A stretch of 64,000 bases of DNA from Nostoc sp. KVJ3 (GTDB lineage Bacteria; Cyanobacteriota; Cyanobacteriia; Cyanobacteriales; Nostocaceae). Location: assembly GCF_026127265.1 (NCBI RefSeq), contig NZ_WWFG01000002.1:806001-870000 (forward strand), read 5' to 3'. A model generated the notes under the pieces. The model was not told the DNA's origin and did not search any database. It saw only the letters and a program-made list of their open reading frames with translations. Below are positions 25,016 to 33,960 of this stretch, piece by piece; positions within the stretch are counted from its first letter, which is position 1, and each line of letters opens with the position of its first letter. A program made the position numbers and the translations under genes.

Positions 25016-26206
25016 TTAAGTGCTGTATTGCTTCTGCTTGACTAGCCAAACAGAGAGCAGAGCGATCGCTATACCAACCACAATAAAACAATAAATGTAG
25101 CCGAAGTTATCCACAATCCTACCAAATACTGCTGCGCCAATGCCCTGACCGACAAACAAGTTGAAGGCAAACAACGAAACGGCTGTGCCTCGTGCTTCTG
25201 GTGCTAACTCAGTGGCTTGGGTCTGGAGGGTGCTGTGCATCATATAAAAGCCTAATCCCATTAAAATACTTAAGGGGATAAACAGTATCCAGTTCTGGAA
25301 TAATGCGATCGCTAAGAAGCTGATACACATCAAACCTCCTCCTACCCCCATTAAACCAGTTTCACCTAGTTGCTTGACTAACCATTTAACTGAACGACTG
25401 TAAATCAGTCCACCCAATCCAAAACCACTAAGCATAAACCCGATTGCTACATAACTTAGACTATAGCGATCGCGCAGAAATGCACCCAGATAAGCAAATG
25501 CCCCAAAGATGCAAAAACCTTCTACAAACACCCCGATAATCACAGTCCGCGCAATGGGTTGGGTCAATAATTGGTAATAAGGTCGAAATGTCAACCTACC
25601 TATACGATCTTGGGGACGTTGACTATTTTCTAGGTGGCGTGTCCCTCGCCATAAAATTCCAGCAATGGCAAGGGAGACGATACCAAACAGGAGAAAGATA
25701 TCACGCCAGCTAATATATTCTCCAAAAATGCCGCCCAAACTACCACCGAGAATTTGACCTAGCATCAAGGCACTTAGATACTTACCGATCGCAGCTTGGC
25801 GTTTTTCATAAGGAAAGTTGTCACCAATATAAGCTAGGGTGACGGGGATGACTCCAGCAGCAGCCATCCCGGTGAGAAACCGCAGCAAGGTAAGTAAAAC
25901 GATGTTTGATACAAAGGCACAAACCGCAGTACCCACAGCAAATGCGGTTAGTGCGATTGTAATTACCTTTAGTTTGCCAATGCGATCGCCGAGTGGCCCA
26001 TAAACTAACTGAAATAAACCGTAGGGAATCGTGTATGCCGAGATAATCACCGCAGCGCTACCAACACCAACTTTGAACTCGTCGGCAATAATGTGTAGCA
26101 GAGGGTCAATCACTCGTGCATCAGCAATCACCATGAAGGCAGCAGCGCCCAACAATCCTAATGAAACAGGCGTTTTGTCTGCTATATCCCTTGCTAACCT
26201 GCCCAC
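25016..26206 (-). CDS. MFS transporter (drug-efflux type)
   Basis: A 396-aa, 12-helix major facilitator. It has VYGPLGDRIGKLKVI (motif A between helices 2 and 3), motif C-like MAAAGVIPVTLAYIGDNFP, and a second-half motif YSRSVKWLVKQLGETG. The start is GTG at 26206 with GGAG 6 bases upstream. It is the last gene of a leftward run SDR - methyltransferase - GST - MFS with spacings of 34, 62 and 32 bases. The run suggests modification and export of a xenobiotic or redox-active compound (inference). Confidence 0.88.
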   Translation of the reverse strand: MGRLARDIADKTPVSLGLLGAAAFMVIADARVIDPLLHIIADEFKVGVGSAAVIISAYTIPYGLFQLVYGPLGDRIGKLKVITIALTAFAVGTAVCAFVSNIVLLTLLRFLTGMAAAGVIPVTLAYIGDNFPYEKRQAAIGKYLSALMLGQILGGSLGGIFGEYISWRDIFLLFGIVSLAIAGILWRGTRHLENSQRPQDRIGRLTFRPYYQLLTQPIARTVIIGVFVEGFCIFGAFAYLGAFLRDRYSLSYVAIGFMLSGFGLGGLIYSRSVKWLVKQLGETGLMGVGGGLMCISFLAIALFQNWILFIPLSILMGLGFYMMHSTLQTQATELAPEARGTAVSLFAFNLFVGQGIGAAVFGRIVDNFGYIYCFIVVGIAIALLSVWLVKQKQYST

Positions 26207-26238
26207 ACAATTCTCCTATTTTTTGATGCCCAAAATGC

Positions 26239-26937
26239 TCAAGGTTTAATAGTCTTCGCCGATTGGTTAAATAATAAATCTCGTGATTTATCTGGATCGA
26301 GGGCTTGAGTTTTCAATGCTTCAGCTTTCTCGTAGGCGCGAATTGTTGCCGGACGAGCTTTAATTGTCTCAAACCAGCGCTTGATGTGAGGAAAATCTTC
26401 TAAATTCTGACTTTGGCGTTCATGAGGTACAATCCAGGGATAAGCCGCAATATCGGCAATAGAATAATCACCAGCTACAAATTCTCTATCTGCTAGTTGT
26501 TTATTCAGCACTGCATATAAGCGTCCCGTCTCATTCACATAACGGTTAATGGCATATTCAATCTTTTCGGGAGCATAAGTACTAAAGTGATGATTTTGTC
26601 CCGCCATTGGCCCCAGTCCTGCCATTTGCCAGAACAACCATTCTAAAACTTGAGCGCGTTGGCGTAAATCTTGGGGGATTAATTTACCAGTTTTTTCTGC
26701 TAAATATAGCAAGATTGCCCCAGATTCAAATACCGAAATCGGCGCGCCTCCATCTGCTGGTTCGTTGTCAACGATCGCGGGGATGCGATTGTTAGGAGAA
26801 ATTTTTAGAAATTCGGGTTTAAATTGATCGCCGGCACCGATATTTATAGGAATTATGGTGTAGGGTAAGCCAACTTCTTCTAAGAAAATCGTAATTTTAT
26901 GACCGTTTGGGGTTGTCCAATAATAAAGTTCAATCAT
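26239..26937 (-). CDS. glutathione S-transferase family protein (YfcG/Ure2-like)
   Basis: A 232-aa cytosolic GST. The N-terminal thioredoxin-like domain begins IELYYWTTPNGHKITIFLEEVGLPY. NRIPAIVDNEPADGG and VFESGAILLYLAEKTG form the glutathione site (cis-Pro, then Glu-Ser). The all-alpha C-terminal domain has GDYSIADIAAYPWIV. The TxPN sequence is typical of the Nu/YfcG class, which reduces disulfides or conjugates electrophiles. Third gene of the SDR-MT-GST-MFS run. Confidence 0.92.
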   Translation of the reverse strand: MIELYYWTTPNGHKITIFLEEVGLPYTIIPINIGAGDQFKPEFLKISPNNRIPAIVDNEPADGGAPISVFESGAILLYLAEKTGKLIPQDLRQRAQVLEWLFWQMAGLGPMAGQNHHFSTYAPEKIEYAINRYVNETGRLYAVLNKQLADREFVAGDYSIADIAAYPWIVPHERQSQNLEDFPHIKRWFETIKARPATIRAYEKAEALKTQALDPDKSRDLLFNQSAKTIKP

Positions 26938-26999
26938 GGTTATTTTTGTTTAGATTGAGGGTTTGAGTTTAAACGCAGAGGGACGCAGAGGTTTTGTAT

Positions 27000-27767
27000 T
27001 TATTGTGGTGATTTGGCGATCGCTGCCCAAACTCTATGGTGAACTTCAAGGATTGGTGTGGGATATTTAGTTTGGAGTAATATTGCTAATTCTTGGTCAA
27101 ATACTTCTACTTTTTCTGGTGTTAAGCTGGCTCCCACACCAGCACTAGCCCGAATTCGTCCCCGCCAAGCCTCGTGTGTATAAGGTACAAATACATCGTA
27201 AGAAAATGTGCGGATATCTCGGAATCCAACTTCGCCAATGTCTTGTAACCACAGGGGATGCAAGCCATTACCGCCAGCCATATTCCAGGCGGGGTTATGA
27301 GCCTGGATCAATTGTTCTGTGGCTTCAACCACATTACCTTTTAAGGGTATCCAATCAAAATGTGCGATCGCAATCAAACCATTTTCTCTCAATATCCGAG
27401 TAATTTCCTGGACAGCACGGGGACGATCGAACCAATGCCAACACTGTCCAGATGTGACTACATCGGCACTTGCATCTGGTAACTCGGTATTCTCGGCGGT
27501 TGCAACTCGATAATCTACTTTGATTTGGGCAGATTCGCTTAAGTGTCTTGCTTGTTCTAAAAGTGATGCTGATGGATCTATGCCAATTACATAAGCACCT
27601 CTATCGGCAAAGCCCCGCGCTAGTGTTCCTGTTCCTGTACCAAGGTCAACAATATTCTGTCCTGGTAAACCTATACCATATTCTGACAGTTTATTAAATA
27701 ATGAACTGGGAAAGCCAGCACGGTGTTTTGCGTAATCAACAGCAGTTGCACCAAAATCAATTTTCAT
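27000..27767 (-). CDS. class I SAM-dependent methyltransferase
   Basis: A 255-aa methyltransferase_11/25-type enzyme. The SAM motif I is NIVDLGTGTGTLARGFADRG (about residues 37-56). The acidic strand GIDPSASLLEQAR binds the ribose. ENTELPDASADVVTSGQCWHWFD and EITRILRENGLIAIAHFD are motifs II and III. The substrate is not evident. It is 34 bases downstream of the SDR gene and 62 bases upstream of the GST gene, so probably the same transcript. Confidence 0.9.
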   Translation of the reverse strand: MKIDFGATAVDYAKHRAGFPSSLFNKLSEYGIGLPGQNIVDLGTGTGTLARGFADRGAYVIGIDPSASLLEQARHLSESAQIKVDYRVATAENTELPDASADVVTSGQCWHWFDRPRAVQEITRILRENGLIAIAHFDWIPLKGNVVEATEQLIQAHNPAWNMAGGNGLHPLWLQDIGEVGFRDIRTFSYDVFVPYTHEAWRGRIRASAGVGASLTPEKVEVFDQELAILLQTKYPTPILEVHHRVWAAIAKSPQ

Positions 27768-27801
27768 ACCTGCAAAACCATTTTTGTAACAATTCTCTAG
27801 G

Positions 27802-28491
27802 CTAGAAGTTCTCTACCCAAGGACGTAGTTCTACTTCATAAGTCCAAGCACTACGGGGCTGGCGTAAAATGCTGAGATAAGTTTGAGCGATCGCATCTGG
27901 GTCAAGAGTACTATCAGGATTATCTACCGGATCTTGGCGAACTGCTGAACGAATTGCCCCATCAATTACAAAATGCGCCACATGGATATTCTTTGGTGCT
28001 AATTCCCTCGCAATACTCTGAGCCAAACCGCGCAGTGCAAATTTACCCATTGCAAAGGGAGCAGATAGAGGATAGCCCTTAACACTCGCTGAGGCTCCCG
28101 TAAAAAATATAGCACCACCGCCAAGTTGCAAAAATCTTTTGGTAGCAGCTTGGGCGACAAGAAAGCCACCATAGGCAGTTACATCTAAGGTTTTTGCTAC
28201 CTCACCAGGATCTAAATCAACAAGAGGCCCCCGCACCCGAAAACTGGGATTATAAACGACAATATTCGGGGAACCAATTTTATTATCAATATCAATAAAT
28301 AACTGTTCTACTTCATTTGGCTTGGAAACATCAGCAGCGAAACTAACTGCGCCAATTTCACTACTTAATTGAGTGAGTTTTTCAATTTTACGAGCCGCTA
28401 AAGCTACGGTGAATCCTTCTTTGGCAAATAGGCGAGCTAAAGAAGCGCTTAGTCCGCTACCTGCGCCGACAATTAAAGCTGTTGTTGTCAT
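27802..28491 (-). CDS. short-chain dehydrogenase/reductase (atypical)
   Basis: A 229-aa SDR with a Rossmann GAGSGLSASLARLFAKEGF cofactor motif (about 9-27) and NPSF in place of the usual NNAG. The classical Ser-Tyr-Lys triad is weakened: TGASASVKGYPLSAPFAMGKFAL has Ser and Lys, but the Tyr position is replaced by Phe. Such variants are common in Nostoc and Proteobacteria. Catalysis may be altered. It heads the leftward SDR-MT-GST-MFS run. Confidence 0.85.
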   Translation of the reverse strand: MTTTALIVGAGSGLSASLARLFAKEGFTVALAARKIEKLTQLSSEIGAVSFAADVSKPNEVEQLFIDIDNKIGSPNIVVYNPSFRVRGPLVDLDPGEVAKTLDVTAYGGFLVAQAATKRFLQLGGGAIFFTGASASVKGYPLSAPFAMGKFALRGLAQSIARELAPKNIHVAHFVIDGAIRSAVRQDPVDNPDSTLDPDAIAQTYLSILRQPRSAWTYEVELRPWVENF

Positions 28492-28573
28492 AAATTTAAT
28501 TCTCCTTGTTAGGATTAACAGCTGATGATAGTTATTAGTTTTTTTGGGATGTCAACTTTCATCTTCATAAACC

Positions 28574-28800
28574 TTAGAGGATGTTTTAAAAGTAGTTAGC
28601 TGTGACTTTAATCGAATTATTACCCCCCTTAATCCCCTCTTATAAAGGTGGGAAACAAGAAAATCCGGTTCCCTCACGCCACATGCTTCAAGTCGGGCAT
28701 TGCCCGCCCAACGCAGTGGCTCCCCAATATATCGGGCAGGGTTAGGGTGGGGTAAAGAAATATTTGATACATCAATCATGACTTTTAAAACATCCTCTTA
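28574..28800. mobile_element. MITE-like element 2 (AGAGGATGTTTTAAAAGT ends)
   Basis: The left TTAGAGGATGTTTTAAAAGT (28574-28593) matches the reverse complement of 28781-28800 at 19 of 20 positions. The body begins AGTAGTTAGCTGTGACTTTA and contains CCCCCCTTAATCCCC and GGGTTAGGGTGGGG. Element 3 (54918-55172) carries the same left body in opposite orientation. About 227 bp, with no gene. Confidence 0.85.
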
Positions 28801-28904
28801 CTGCGATGCCCTACTTTAACTATACTTGTTAACAAAATATCGTCATATATTTCATAAATCACTCGGTATCCTTTAATTCTCAATAGGTTTTTACTGCGAG
28901 AGCG
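28801..28904 (-). pseudogene. relE/parE-like toxin relic, C-terminal part
   Basis: Reading leftward from 28904 the frame gives SRSKNLLRIKGYRVIYEI, then YDDILLTSIVKVGHR. This is the C-terminal core of RelE-type toxins (RIKxGDYRVIYEI...LLxxVVKVGHR). A stop precedes it, so the N-terminal half is gone or frameshifted. The right edge of MITE-like element 2 begins directly after VGHR. No antitoxin remains beside it. Confidence 0.65.
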
Positions 28905-28956
28905 TTATAAACCAAAGGATTTATTTGATGAAATCAAGGTACATATCAGCTATAAA

Positions 28957-30255
28957 TTAAGAATTGAGCGTGACTGAAGATTGCTGTGAATTGCCCTTAG
29001 TGGGAGTTTGACCAATTTGCAGTACACCAACTGCGGCAATCAGACAGAGAACTCCTGATAAAATAAACGCTTGTAAATAACTACCTGTCGAGGTTCTCAA
29101 TACTCCGGCTCCGAATGCTGCTGTGGCTGCACCAAGCTGGTGTCCTGCGACAATCCAACCGAACATTACGCCGACATTTTCTTTACCAAAGGCATTGGCA
29201 ACAAGACGGACTGTCGGTGGTACGGTAGCAATCCAATCAAGTCCATAGAAGACGGCGAAAATGGAAAGTCCATAGAAGGAAAAGTTAAAACTGAAGGGCA
29301 AGAAAATCAAAGACAAACCCCGTAGTCCGTAGTACCAGCACAACAAGTAGCGATTATTCCATCGGTCAGATAGCCAACCGGACATAGTAGTTCCAAAAAA
29401 ATCGAATAGTCCCATGATTGCCAAAAGTCCCGCAGCCTTGACTTCCGGGATACCGTGGTCAATACAAGCGGGAATTAGATGAGTTCCAATTAAACCATTT
29501 GTGCTAGCACCACAGATAAAAAAGCTACCAAATAGCAGCCAGAAGTCGCGCTTATGCATTCCCAACCAGAGAGCGTTGAGGGTAGAGGCGATGGAATTTG
29601 CTCTAGGCTGTGATGTTTCTACAGTTTCGCTGTTGTCGCCAAAGGGTCGCAAACCGACATCAGCCGGACGATCGCGCATAAAGGCGGCGATCGCTGGAAT
29701 AATTAGAAGTGCAGCACCAGTCAAAACCAGGGCCGCAGTTCGCCATCCAAAGCGATCGGCTATTGAAGCCAGTATGGGCAAAAACACCAGTTGTCCTGTG
29801 GCTGTACTGGCGGTTAGGATACCGAGAACTAGACCCCGCTTCTCAAAAAACCAGCGATTGACAACAATAGCCCCCAAAACCAGGGCGATAACTCCGCTAC
29901 CAGAACCGACAACTACACCCCACAGCAAGACTAGCTGCCAAGATGCTGACATCAAAGTGGTTAAACCGACACCAAGGGCAATGATAGCAAGGGAGAATAC
30001 CATCATCCGGCGAATGCCAATTCGCTCCATAACTGTGGCAGCAAAAGGGCCAATCAGTCCGTAAAGTACTAAGTTAATGGAGATTGCTAAAGATATAGTT
30101 GCTCTACTCCAGCCAAACTCGTGTTCGAGAGGGACTATAAAAACTCCCGGAGCAGAGCGAATTCCGGCCGCAACTAGCAAGGCTAGGAAGGTTAAACCCG
30201 CAACAATCCAGCCATAGTGGAACGAACGACGTGCTAGGAAGGAGGCTAGGGTCAT
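28957..30255 (-). CDS. MFS transporter (monocarboxylate/oxalate-type)
   Basis: A 432-aa, 12-helix major facilitator of the OFA/MCT-like kind. It shows SFHYGWIVAGLTFLALLVAAG, RSAPGVFIVPLEHEFGWSRA and a GLVLGILTASTATGQLVFLP helix. The loop between helices 6 and 7 (about residues 195-225) is hydrophilic. Substrates of this group include carboxylates and related anions; this one is not known. It follows the nitroreductase and OYE genes in the same direction, but 110-200 base gaps separate them, so co-transcription is uncertain. Confidence 0.85.
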   Translation of the reverse strand: MTLASFLARRSFHYGWIVAGLTFLALLVAAGIRSAPGVFIVPLEHEFGWSRATISLAISINLVLYGLIGPFAATVMERIGIRRMMVFSLAIIALGVGLTTLMSASWQLVLLWGVVVGSGSGVIALVLGAIVVNRWFFEKRGLVLGILTASTATGQLVFLPILASIADRFGWRTAALVLTGAALLIIPAIAAFMRDRPADVGLRPFGDNSETVETSQPRANSIASTLNALWLGMHKRDFWLLFGSFFICGASTNGLIGTHLIPACIDHGIPEVKAAGLLAIMGLFDFFGTTMSGWLSDRWNNRYLLCWYYGLRGLSLIFLPFSFNFSFYGLSIFAVFYGLDWIATVPPTVRLVANAFGKENVGVMFGWIVAGHQLGAATAAFGAGVLRTSTGSYLQAFILSGVLCLIAAVGVLQIGQTPTKGNSQQSSVTLNS

Positions 30256-30262
30256 GAGTAGG

Positions 30263-30357
30263 GAATGGGGAGTGGGGAGGATGAGGGAGATGAGGGAGAT
30301 GAGGGAGACAAGGGAGAATTATTTAACAAGTTTCTTACCCAATGCCCAATTCCCAAC
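30263..30357. repeat. dispersed repeat (GAGGGAGAT run plus TTAACAAGTTTCTTACCC core), copy 1
   Basis: A GATGAGGGA tandem run is followed by GGGAGAATTATTTAACAAG, TTTCTTACCC and CCCAATT-type heptamers. The same composite sequence, reversed, occurs at 32361-32445 and inside the hpnB-like coding sequence at 35113-35193. Confidence 0.8.
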
Positions 30358-30367
30358 TTAGAGTTAA

Positions 30368-31033
30368 CTACCCTGCATAAGGGTTGCCAATTCTATCCAC
30401 AGAGACGTTATAGGAGAATGGTAAACGACCGGGATTTAAGCGGGGTTCGGCTGCATAACCAACAGGAACAACAACAGCGATCGCTAAATCTGGATTATCC
30501 CCAGCACCAATCACTTCCTTTACCTTATCCTCAATCCAACCGTTCATAAAACAAGTGGATAATCCCAAACTTTCTGCTGCTAACACCAAATGGGTAGCGG
30601 CAATGATGGCATCTTTGATCGCATATTCGCGTCGCTTGTCGCCTAGCCCAGCTTGAAATTGTGGGATGGCGGTTTTAAAGTAGTTTACCGTGCCTTCATT
30701 CCATGCACCAGTTTCGAGTCCCTGGTCTATAATTGGAGTCAAGTTTTGTTCGCTGGCGTTAGGATCGGCGGCAAAAACAAAGGTAACAGGTGCTTGAATA
30801 ATTTGCTGTTGATTAAAAGATGCGGCTGACAGTGCTGCTTTTTGCGCCTCATCTTGCACAAGAATAATTTGCCAAGACTGAATATTATAGCTGCTGGGGG
30901 CGGCCACGGTCAACTCTACCAGTTGCTTAAGCAATTCAGGGGTGATGGGGTCTGTTGTAAAAGTTTTGATGGAACGGCGTTTAGCGATCGCACTGGGTAC
31001 ATCTAAAGGTTGGATTTGAGTGATCGGACTCAT
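30368..31033 (-). CDS. nitroreductase family protein
   Basis: A 221-aa flavoprotein of the NfnB/Frm2 type. It has the FMN-site start AIAKRRSIKTFTTDPIT, then APSSYNIQSWQIILVQDEAQK (about 47-67), and the C-terminal VVVPVGYAAEPRLNPGRLP. It probably reduces nitro compounds or quinones with NAD(P)H. It lies between the MFS gene and an Old Yellow Enzyme. With them it suggests an inducible electrophile-detoxification gene set. Confidence 0.9.
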   Translation of the reverse strand: MSPITQIQPLDVPSAIAKRRSIKTFTTDPITPELLKQLVELTVAAPSSYNIQSWQIILVQDEAQKAALSAASFNQQQIIQAPVTFVFAADPNASEQNLTPIIDQGLETGAWNEGTVNYFKTAIPQFQAGLGDKRREYAIKDAIIAATHLVLAAESLGLSTCFMNGWIEDKVKEVIGAGDNPDLAIAVVVPVGYAAEPRLNPGRLPFSYNVSVDRIGNPYAG

Positions 31034-31217
31034 GAGATTCTCCTGATAATTGGGTTATTGACTAAATAATTCGTAATTAGAGTACAACCAAATCTATTTA
31101 TTCATGAAACAAAAATAAAAATTATTCCCTGTTTCAGAATAAACAACTTGCCTAGATCCCTCATAATTACGTTCGCGGAGCGTGCCGGAGGCTCTATTAT
31201 GAACTAAGAACTACGAA

Positions 31218-32330
31218 TTACGCCTTAGCTACTGCCTGATTAGCCGCTGACCAAAATGGATAGTCTGTATATCCTTTTTCACCGCCACCATAAAAGGTTG
31301 CTTGATTTGGTTCATTGAGTGGTGCATTCAAAGCCAAGCGTCGGGGTAAATCTGGATTTGATATAAATAATGTACCAAAGGCAACTAAATCTGCTGCTTT
31401 GTTTGCCAGCACTGCATCGCCTTTTTCACGGGTATAACCACCATTGACGATGAGTGTACCTGTAAAGCGATCGCGGATATGACTGGTGGGTACAATTATC
31501 CCGCCATGTTTAATATCTGCCTCTGTTGCCTCATAAATATGCAGATATGCCAAATTAAATCGGTTCAACGCTTGAGCCGCATAACCAAATGTCTCCAGGG
31601 GGTTGGAGTCACCCATATCATTAAAAGTTCCACTGGGAGATAAACGTACCCCAACTCGGTTAGAATCCCATACACTAGTTACCGCCTCTGTCACCTCTAA
31701 CAGGAATCGGGCGCGATTTTCAATATCACCCCCATATTTATCTGTACGTTGATTGGTGCGATCGCGGAGAAATTGATCTATTAAATAACCATTAGCTGAG
31801 TGAATTTCTACCCCATCAAACCCAGCCGCTAGAGCATTTGCCGCTCCCTGACGGTACTGTTCAACTATCTGCGGTATTTCTGAAGTTTCTAAAGCACGGG
31901 GAGTAACAAAGGGTTTTGGCCCCTCATAAGTTGCAGCCTCACCTTTCGGAGCAATGGCAGAAGGTGCTACAGGTAAAACTCCATTGGGTTGTAAGTCTGG
32001 GTGAGAAATTCTGCCTACATGCCATAGTTGCAGAAAAATTCTCCCTCCCTCCCGATGTACGGCATCGGTTACTAGCTTCCATCCCTCAACCTGTTCTGGT
32101 GAATGAATTCCTGGTGTAGCAGGATAACCCTGTCCTTCAGGAGTTACCTGTGTTGCTTCGGCAATAATCAGTCCGGCAGAAGCACGTTGAGCGTAGTAAG
32201 TAGCATTCAGTTCGTATGGTACGTTTCCCTGACCTGCCCTATTTCGAGTTAAGGGTGCCATTACTATCCGATTAGGTAGTTCAAGATTCCCTAATTGATA
32301 AGGAGAGAATAAATTGATATCAGTAGTCAT
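31218..32330 (-). CDS. alkene reductase (Old Yellow Enzyme family)
   Basis: A protein of about 370 aa from the ATG at 32330 with GGAG 9 bases upstream. The FMN-binding barrel shows NRIVMAPLTRNRAG near the N-terminus, FLQLWHVGRISHP (substrate loop), and GFDGVEIHSANGYLIDQFL with the His-x-x-Asn pair that binds the substrate carbonyl. FLRDRTNQRTDKYGG and VAFGTLFISNPDLPRRL complete the signature. It reduces activated C=C bonds (enones, N-ethylmaleimide, nitrate esters) with NAD(P)H. Close to the E. coli NemA group. Confidence 0.94.
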   Translation of the reverse strand: MTTDINLFSPYQLGNLELPNRIVMAPLTRNRAGQGNVPYELNATYYAQRASAGLIIAEATQVTPEGQGYPATPGIHSPEQVEGWKLVTDAVHREGGRIFLQLWHVGRISHPDLQPNGVLPVAPSAIAPKGEAATYEGPKPFVTPRALETSEIPQIVEQYRQGAANALAAGFDGVEIHSANGYLIDQFLRDRTNQRTDKYGGDIENRARFLLEVTEAVTSVWDSNRVGVRLSPSGTFNDMGDSNPLETFGYAAQALNRFNLAYLHIYEATEADIKHGGIIVPTSHIRDRFTGTLIVNGGYTREKGDAVLANKAADLVAFGTLFISNPDLPRRLALNAPLNEPNQATFYGGGEKGYTDYPFWSAANQAVAKA

Positions 32331-32360
32331 TGGTTTTATCTCCAAATTATTTTAGTCCTT

Positions 32361-32445
32361 GGGAATTGGGCATTGGGAATTGGGTAAGAAACTTGTTAAA
32401 TAATTCTCCCTTGTCTCCCTTGTCTCCCTTGTCTCCCCCATCTCC
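32361..32445. repeat. dispersed repeat, copy 2 (reverse orientation)
   Basis: GGGAATTGGGCATTGGG, then TGGGTAAGAAACTTGTTAAA and TAATTCTCCCTTGTCTCCC, with the last unit repeated three times. It is the reverse complement of the repeat at 30263-30357 and equals the sequence inserted in the hpnB-like gene. Confidence 0.8.
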
Positions 32446-32477
32446 CCCACTCCCCATTCCTATGCAAAGCAAATTAA

Positions 32478-33272
32478 CTAAACAATCGAGCGAATTACGC
32501 CACCATCTACCCGCAAAGCTGCGCCATTAGTTGCTGAAGCTACAGGACTAGAAAGGTAAACTACGATCGCTGCGACTTCTTCATTAGTTGCAAAACGTTT
32601 GATTAGGGAACTTGGACGTATATTCTGAAAAAACTCAGCCTCAACGTCTGCTGGAGTAATACCATTTTTCTGTGCCAGTTTGGTGATAAAATCTTCCACA
32701 CCTTCTGAGCGTGTTGGCCCTGGAAGGACGGAGTTTACCGTGACTCCAGTGCCGACAGTCATTTCTGCTAAACCTCTGGCAATGGCAAGCTGTGCTGTCT
32801 TCGTTGTACCGTAGTGAATCATTTCCACTGGGATCTGAATACCAGATTCGCTGGAGATAAAAATTATCCGCCCCCAGTTTTGTTTTAGCTGCTTTTGCAG
32901 ATATTGCCGACTTAAACGGACTCCACTGAGGACGTTAACCTCAAATATCTTTAACCAATCTTCGTCAGTAATATCAAAAAAGGCTTTTGGCTCATACATC
33001 CCGACGTTGTTAATGAGGATATCAACGTGAGGAACTTTTTGAAAAAGCTCCTCTAACCCTGATGCAGTACCTGCGTCAGCAACAACACCAGAAACCTTCG
33101 CGTCAGGTGTACTTTGCTTAATTTTAGCGATCGCTTTGGTTACTCGTTCTTCAGAACGACCGTTGACAATCACTGACGCACCCTCTTGAGCCAGCGCTTG
33201 AGCGATCGCAAAACCAATACCTGCCGTTGAGCCACTTACCAACGCGGATTTACCAGATAATTTTAAGTCCAT
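32478..33272 (-). CDS. SDR family oxidoreductase
   Basis: A 264-aa classical SDR. The cofactor motif GSTAGIGFAIAQALAQEGA is at residues 13-31. NNVG (in place of NNAG) is at 89-92. SESGIQIPVEMIHYGTTKTA holds the Ser-Tyr-Lys triad, followed by NSVLPGPTRSEG. The substrate is unknown; FabG-like and sugar-alcohol dehydrogenases share the pattern. It lies between OYE and trxA, the latter separated by tandem repeats. Confidence 0.9.
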   Translation of the reverse strand: MDLKLSGKSALVSGSTAGIGFAIAQALAQEGASVIVNGRSEERVTKAIAKIKQSTPDAKVSGVVADAGTASGLEELFQKVPHVDILINNVGMYEPKAFFDITDEDWLKIFEVNVLSGVRLSRQYLQKQLKQNWGRIIFISSESGIQIPVEMIHYGTTKTAQLAIARGLAEMTVGTGVTVNSVLPGPTRSEGVEDFITKLAQKNGITPADVEAEFFQNIRPSSLIKRFATNEEVAAIVVYLSSPVASATNGAALRVDGGVIRSIV

Positions 33273-33338
33273 TTCGCTCTTTTCCCATTACTTAAAACAG
33301 AATGGTTTGTGACTAAGGAGACAAGGGGGATGAGGAGT

Positions 33339-33545
33339 GCTTGGGAGCAGGGGGAGCAGGGGGAGCAGGGGGAGCAGGGGAAGCAGGGGAAGCAGGGGAA
33401 GCAGGGGGAGCAGGGGGAGAAAGAATAAAGAACTAATGCCCAATGCCCAATGCCTCATGCCTCATGCCCAATGCCCAATGCCCAATGCCCAATGCCCCAT
33501 ACCCCATGCCCAATGCCCAATGCCCCATGCCCAATGCCCAATGCC
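33339..33545. repeat. two tandem-repeat blocks (GGGGGAGCA nonamers, then CCCAATG heptamers)
   Basis: 33345-33420 is a run of about eight to nine GAGCAGGGG/AAGCAGGGG units. 33435-33545 is a heptamer run (CCCAATG, CCCCATG, CTCATGC). The first block is the complement of the C-rich repeat at 2926. The second is STRR-type DNA. They fill the gap between the SDR gene and trxA. Confidence 0.88.
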
Positions 33546-33556
33546 CTTAACTCAAA

Positions 33557-33880
33557 TTAAAGATGCTGTGCTAAGGTCTTATTCAAGGTGGTTTTTGGGA
33601 CGGCCCCTACGACAGTATCGACCTGCCGACCTCCCTTAAAAACCATCAGCGTCGGGATGCTGCGAATTCCATAATGGCTGGCAACAGTAGGATTTTGATC
33701 TGTGTTCAGCTTCACGAATTTTACCTGTCCTTCATATTCCGCAGCAACTTCATCGACCACTGGGCCAACCATCCGGCAAGGGCCGCACCACGGTGCCCAA
33801 AAGTCCACTAAAACCGGAATTTCACTTTCCAAGACTTCTTGCTTGAATGTGGCTTCTGTGACATTTGTAATGGATGACAT
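33557..33880 (-). CDS. trxA: thioredoxin
   Basis: A 107-aa thioredoxin with the active site WCGPC in LVDFWAPWCGPCRMVGPV (Cys at about 32 and 35) and cis-Pro in SIPTLMVFKGG. It reduces protein disulfides in the cytosol. The gene is divergent from an arsR-type regulator, and the 80-base space between them holds a perfect 17-bp palindrome, a good candidate for an operator controlling both. The last residues overlap no other gene. Confidence 0.94.
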   Translation of the reverse strand: MSSITNVTEATFKQEVLESEIPVLVDFWAPWCGPCRMVGPVVDEVAAEYEGQVKFVKLNTDQNPTVASHYGIRSIPTLMVFKGGRQVDTVVGAVPKTTLNKTLAQHL

Positions 33881-33906
33881 AAATTGCCTTCCTAATTAAT
33901 TCTATA

Positions 33907-33923
33907 ATTCGATAATATCGAAT
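33907..33923. promoter_or_regulatory. perfect palindrome, candidate ArsR-family operator
   Basis: ATTCGATAATATCGAAT is a 17-bp perfect palindrome (8-bp arms around one base). It lies 27 bases upstream of the trxA ATG and 37 bases before the arsR ATG. ArsR-family repressors bind imperfect 12-2-12 or shorter palindromes of this AT-rich kind. Regulation of trxA and the adjoining oxidoreductases by the divergent ArsR is inference. Confidence 0.65.
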
Positions 33924-33960
33924 AATAAAAATATATGCCACCTGATGAGATAATGCAACT

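Larger units (their letters stand above)
28492..28956. other. intergenic region with MITE-like element 2 and relE relic
   Basis: About 465 bases between two minus-strand genes. They comprise the SDR promoter region, MITE-like element 2 (28574-28800), and a toxin-gene relic that ends at the element's edge (28801-28904). Confidence 0.6.

Noticed and set aside
33337..33639. 100-codon frame starting with Gly-Ser-Arg repeats
   Set aside because: Reads through the nonamer and heptamer repeats and antisense to trxA.
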